From NCBI GenBank assembly GCA_023260935.1, contig JALQTL010000046.1, positions 1-7,090 on the forward strand: DNA of 7,090 nt, written 5' to 3'. Below, one piece after another: positions 6,469 through 7,090 of the stretch. The position numbers and the translations under genes were made by a program. Source of the DNA: Paracoccaceae bacterium (GTDB taxonomy: Bacteria; Pseudomonadota; Alphaproteobacteria; Rhodobacterales; Rhodobacteraceae). The number at the start of each line of letters is the position of its first letter. The first letter of the stretch is position 1. The notes beneath the pieces are model-generated. The model saw nothing but the letters and a program-made list of their open reading frames with translations. It did not search any database and was not told the origin of the DNA.

Positions 6469-6504
6469 CCACCTCCCCTTGCCTTGGGCAAAGGGCCGGG
6501 GTGG
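6469..6504 (+). repeat. Intergenic hairpin (REP-like) between oxidoreductase and ATPase genes
   Basis: An inner stem pairs CCCTTGCC (6476-6483) with GGCAAAGGG (6487-6495, one bulged A) around a 3-nt loop. An outer stem pairs CCACC (6469-6473) with GGTGG (6500-6504). There is no T-run after it, so a rho-independent terminator is unlikely. From memory, the stem sequence (CTCCCC...GGGCCGGGGTG) resembles dispersed REP-type elements common in GC-rich proteobacteria; a genome search would be needed to confirm. It may tune expression of the ATPase relative to upstream genes. Confidence 0.5.
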
Positions 6505-6534
6505 GGGGCTGACCCAAGATGAGGAGACGTCGCC

Positions 6535-7090
6535 ATGGGTGCGCTTGATCTGAAATCCGTCACCAAGGCCTTTGGACCGGTCGAGGTGATCAAGGGCGTG
6601 ACACTGGAAGTGAAGGAAGGCGAATTCTGCGTTTTCGTCGGGCCCTCTGGCTGCGGGAAATCTACTCTTTTGCGGATGATCGCGGGGTTGGAGGACGCCA
6701 CGGGCGGCGACATCCTGCTGGATGGCCGCCGGGTGAATGATGTGGCCCCGGCAAAGCGCGAACTGGCGATGGTTTTCCAGTCTTACGCGCTTTATCCGCA
6801 TCTGACGGTGCGCGACAACATGGGGCTCGCGCTGAAGCAGGCGGGGGTTGCCAAGGCGCAGATTGCCGCCGCGACCGACAAGGCGGCAGGGATGCTGTCG
6901 CTGGAACCGCTGCTGGACCGCCGCCCGGCCGAGCTTTCGGGCGGGCAGCGCCAGCGCGTTGCCATCGGCCGCGCCATCGTGCGCACGCCCAAGCTGTTCC
7001 TGTTTGACGAACCGCTCTCGAACCTTGATGCCGCGCTGCGGGTGGCCACAAGGATCGAGATTGCGCGCCTGCACCGCGATCTGGGGGCGA
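6535..7090 (+). CDS. ABC transporter ATP-binding protein, UgpC/MalK type (C-terminus beyond window)
   Basis: ATPase powering the importer, peripheral on the cytoplasmic face of the inner membrane. The visible 185 codons contain Walker A GPSGCGKST (36-44), Q-loop Q82 in VFQSYALYP, signature LSGGQ (134-138), Walker B LFLFDEP (154-160) with catalytic E159, and D-loop NLDAALR (163-169). The switch histidine and the C-terminal TOBE/OB regulatory domain expected in this class (full length usually about 330-370 residues) lie past the right edge. The ATG has a GAGGAG Shine-Dalgarno at 6521-6526. It is the last transporter component of the plus-strand operon, 105 nt after the oxidoreductase, and together with the binding protein and two permeases completes a CUT1-type importer. 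No separate promoter was recognised in the gap. Confidence 0.93.
   Translation, partial: MGALDLKSVTKAFGPVEVIKGVTLEVKEGEFCVFVGPSGCGKSTLLRMIAGLEDATGGDILLDGRRVNDVAPAKRELAMVFQSYALYPHLTVRDNMGLALKQAGVAKAQIAAATDKAAGMLSLEPLLDRRPAELSGGQRQRVAIGRAIVRTPKLFLFDEPLSNLDAALRVATRIEIARLHRDLGA

Noticed and set aside
6058..7074. Open frame of 338 codons on the minus strand across the oxidoreductase end and ATPase start
   Set aside because: It spans two well-supported genes and an intergenic hairpin; its product is rich in H/R/P/Q without a known motif.
1..7090. CRISPR array, insertion sequence, prophage or defence system
   Set aside because: No regularly spaced repeats, transposase, integrase or nuclease genes are present; gene content is metabolic and base composition is even apart from the control region.

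Overview
The window reads as chromosomal DNA of a high-GC alphaproteobacterium, most likely of the Rhodobacter/Paracoccus group (Rhodobacterales). This is inferred from strong G/C third-position bias, protein style and the look of the intergenic hairpins; no taxonomic search was possible. Nearly all of the window is coding. It holds one coherent locus: a predicted amino-sugar uptake and catabolism cluster, probably for peptidoglycan-derived N-acetylmuramic acid (MurNAc) and/or N-acetylglucosamine, built around an ABC importer rather than a PTS.

Left arm, minus strand: a GntR/HutC-type regulator (1-368, cut by the window edge) is co-transcribed behind a BadF/BadG/BcrA/BcrD-type sugar kinase (368-1216); the kinase stop and regulator start overlap. 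Centre (1217-1379): an AT-richer divergent control region. It carries two near-copies of one promoter/operator module facing away from each other. Each has TTTRCA, a 16-nt spacer and a YATTRT box, with a pair of GGTATT-like hexamers 11 bp apart.

Right arm, plus strand: a MurQ-like MurNAc-6-phosphate etherase (1380-2309), a periplasmic family-1 solute-binding protein (2306-3553), two MalF/MalG-type permeases (3648-4565 and 4565-5404), a Gfo/Idh/MocA-type NAD(P)-dependent oxidoreductase (5401-6429), and a UgpC/MalK-type ATPase (6535 to beyond the right edge). Four of these five junctions are either start/stop overlaps (three) or short gaps with a Shine-Dalgarno; the two real gaps (3554-3647 and 6430-6534) each hold a strong hairpin.

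Proposed workflow: the binding protein, permeases and ATPase import the sugar, the kinase phosphorylates it at O6, and MurQ removes D-lactate from MurNAc-6-P to give GlcNAc-6-P. The GntR protein would sense a phosphorylated amino sugar and release both divergent promoters. The oxidoreductase has no obvious place in this textbook pathway and is the main functional unknown. No nagA (deacetylase) or nagB (deaminase) is in the window; they may lie outside it. No tRNA, rRNA, CRISPR, insertion sequence or phage gene was seen.
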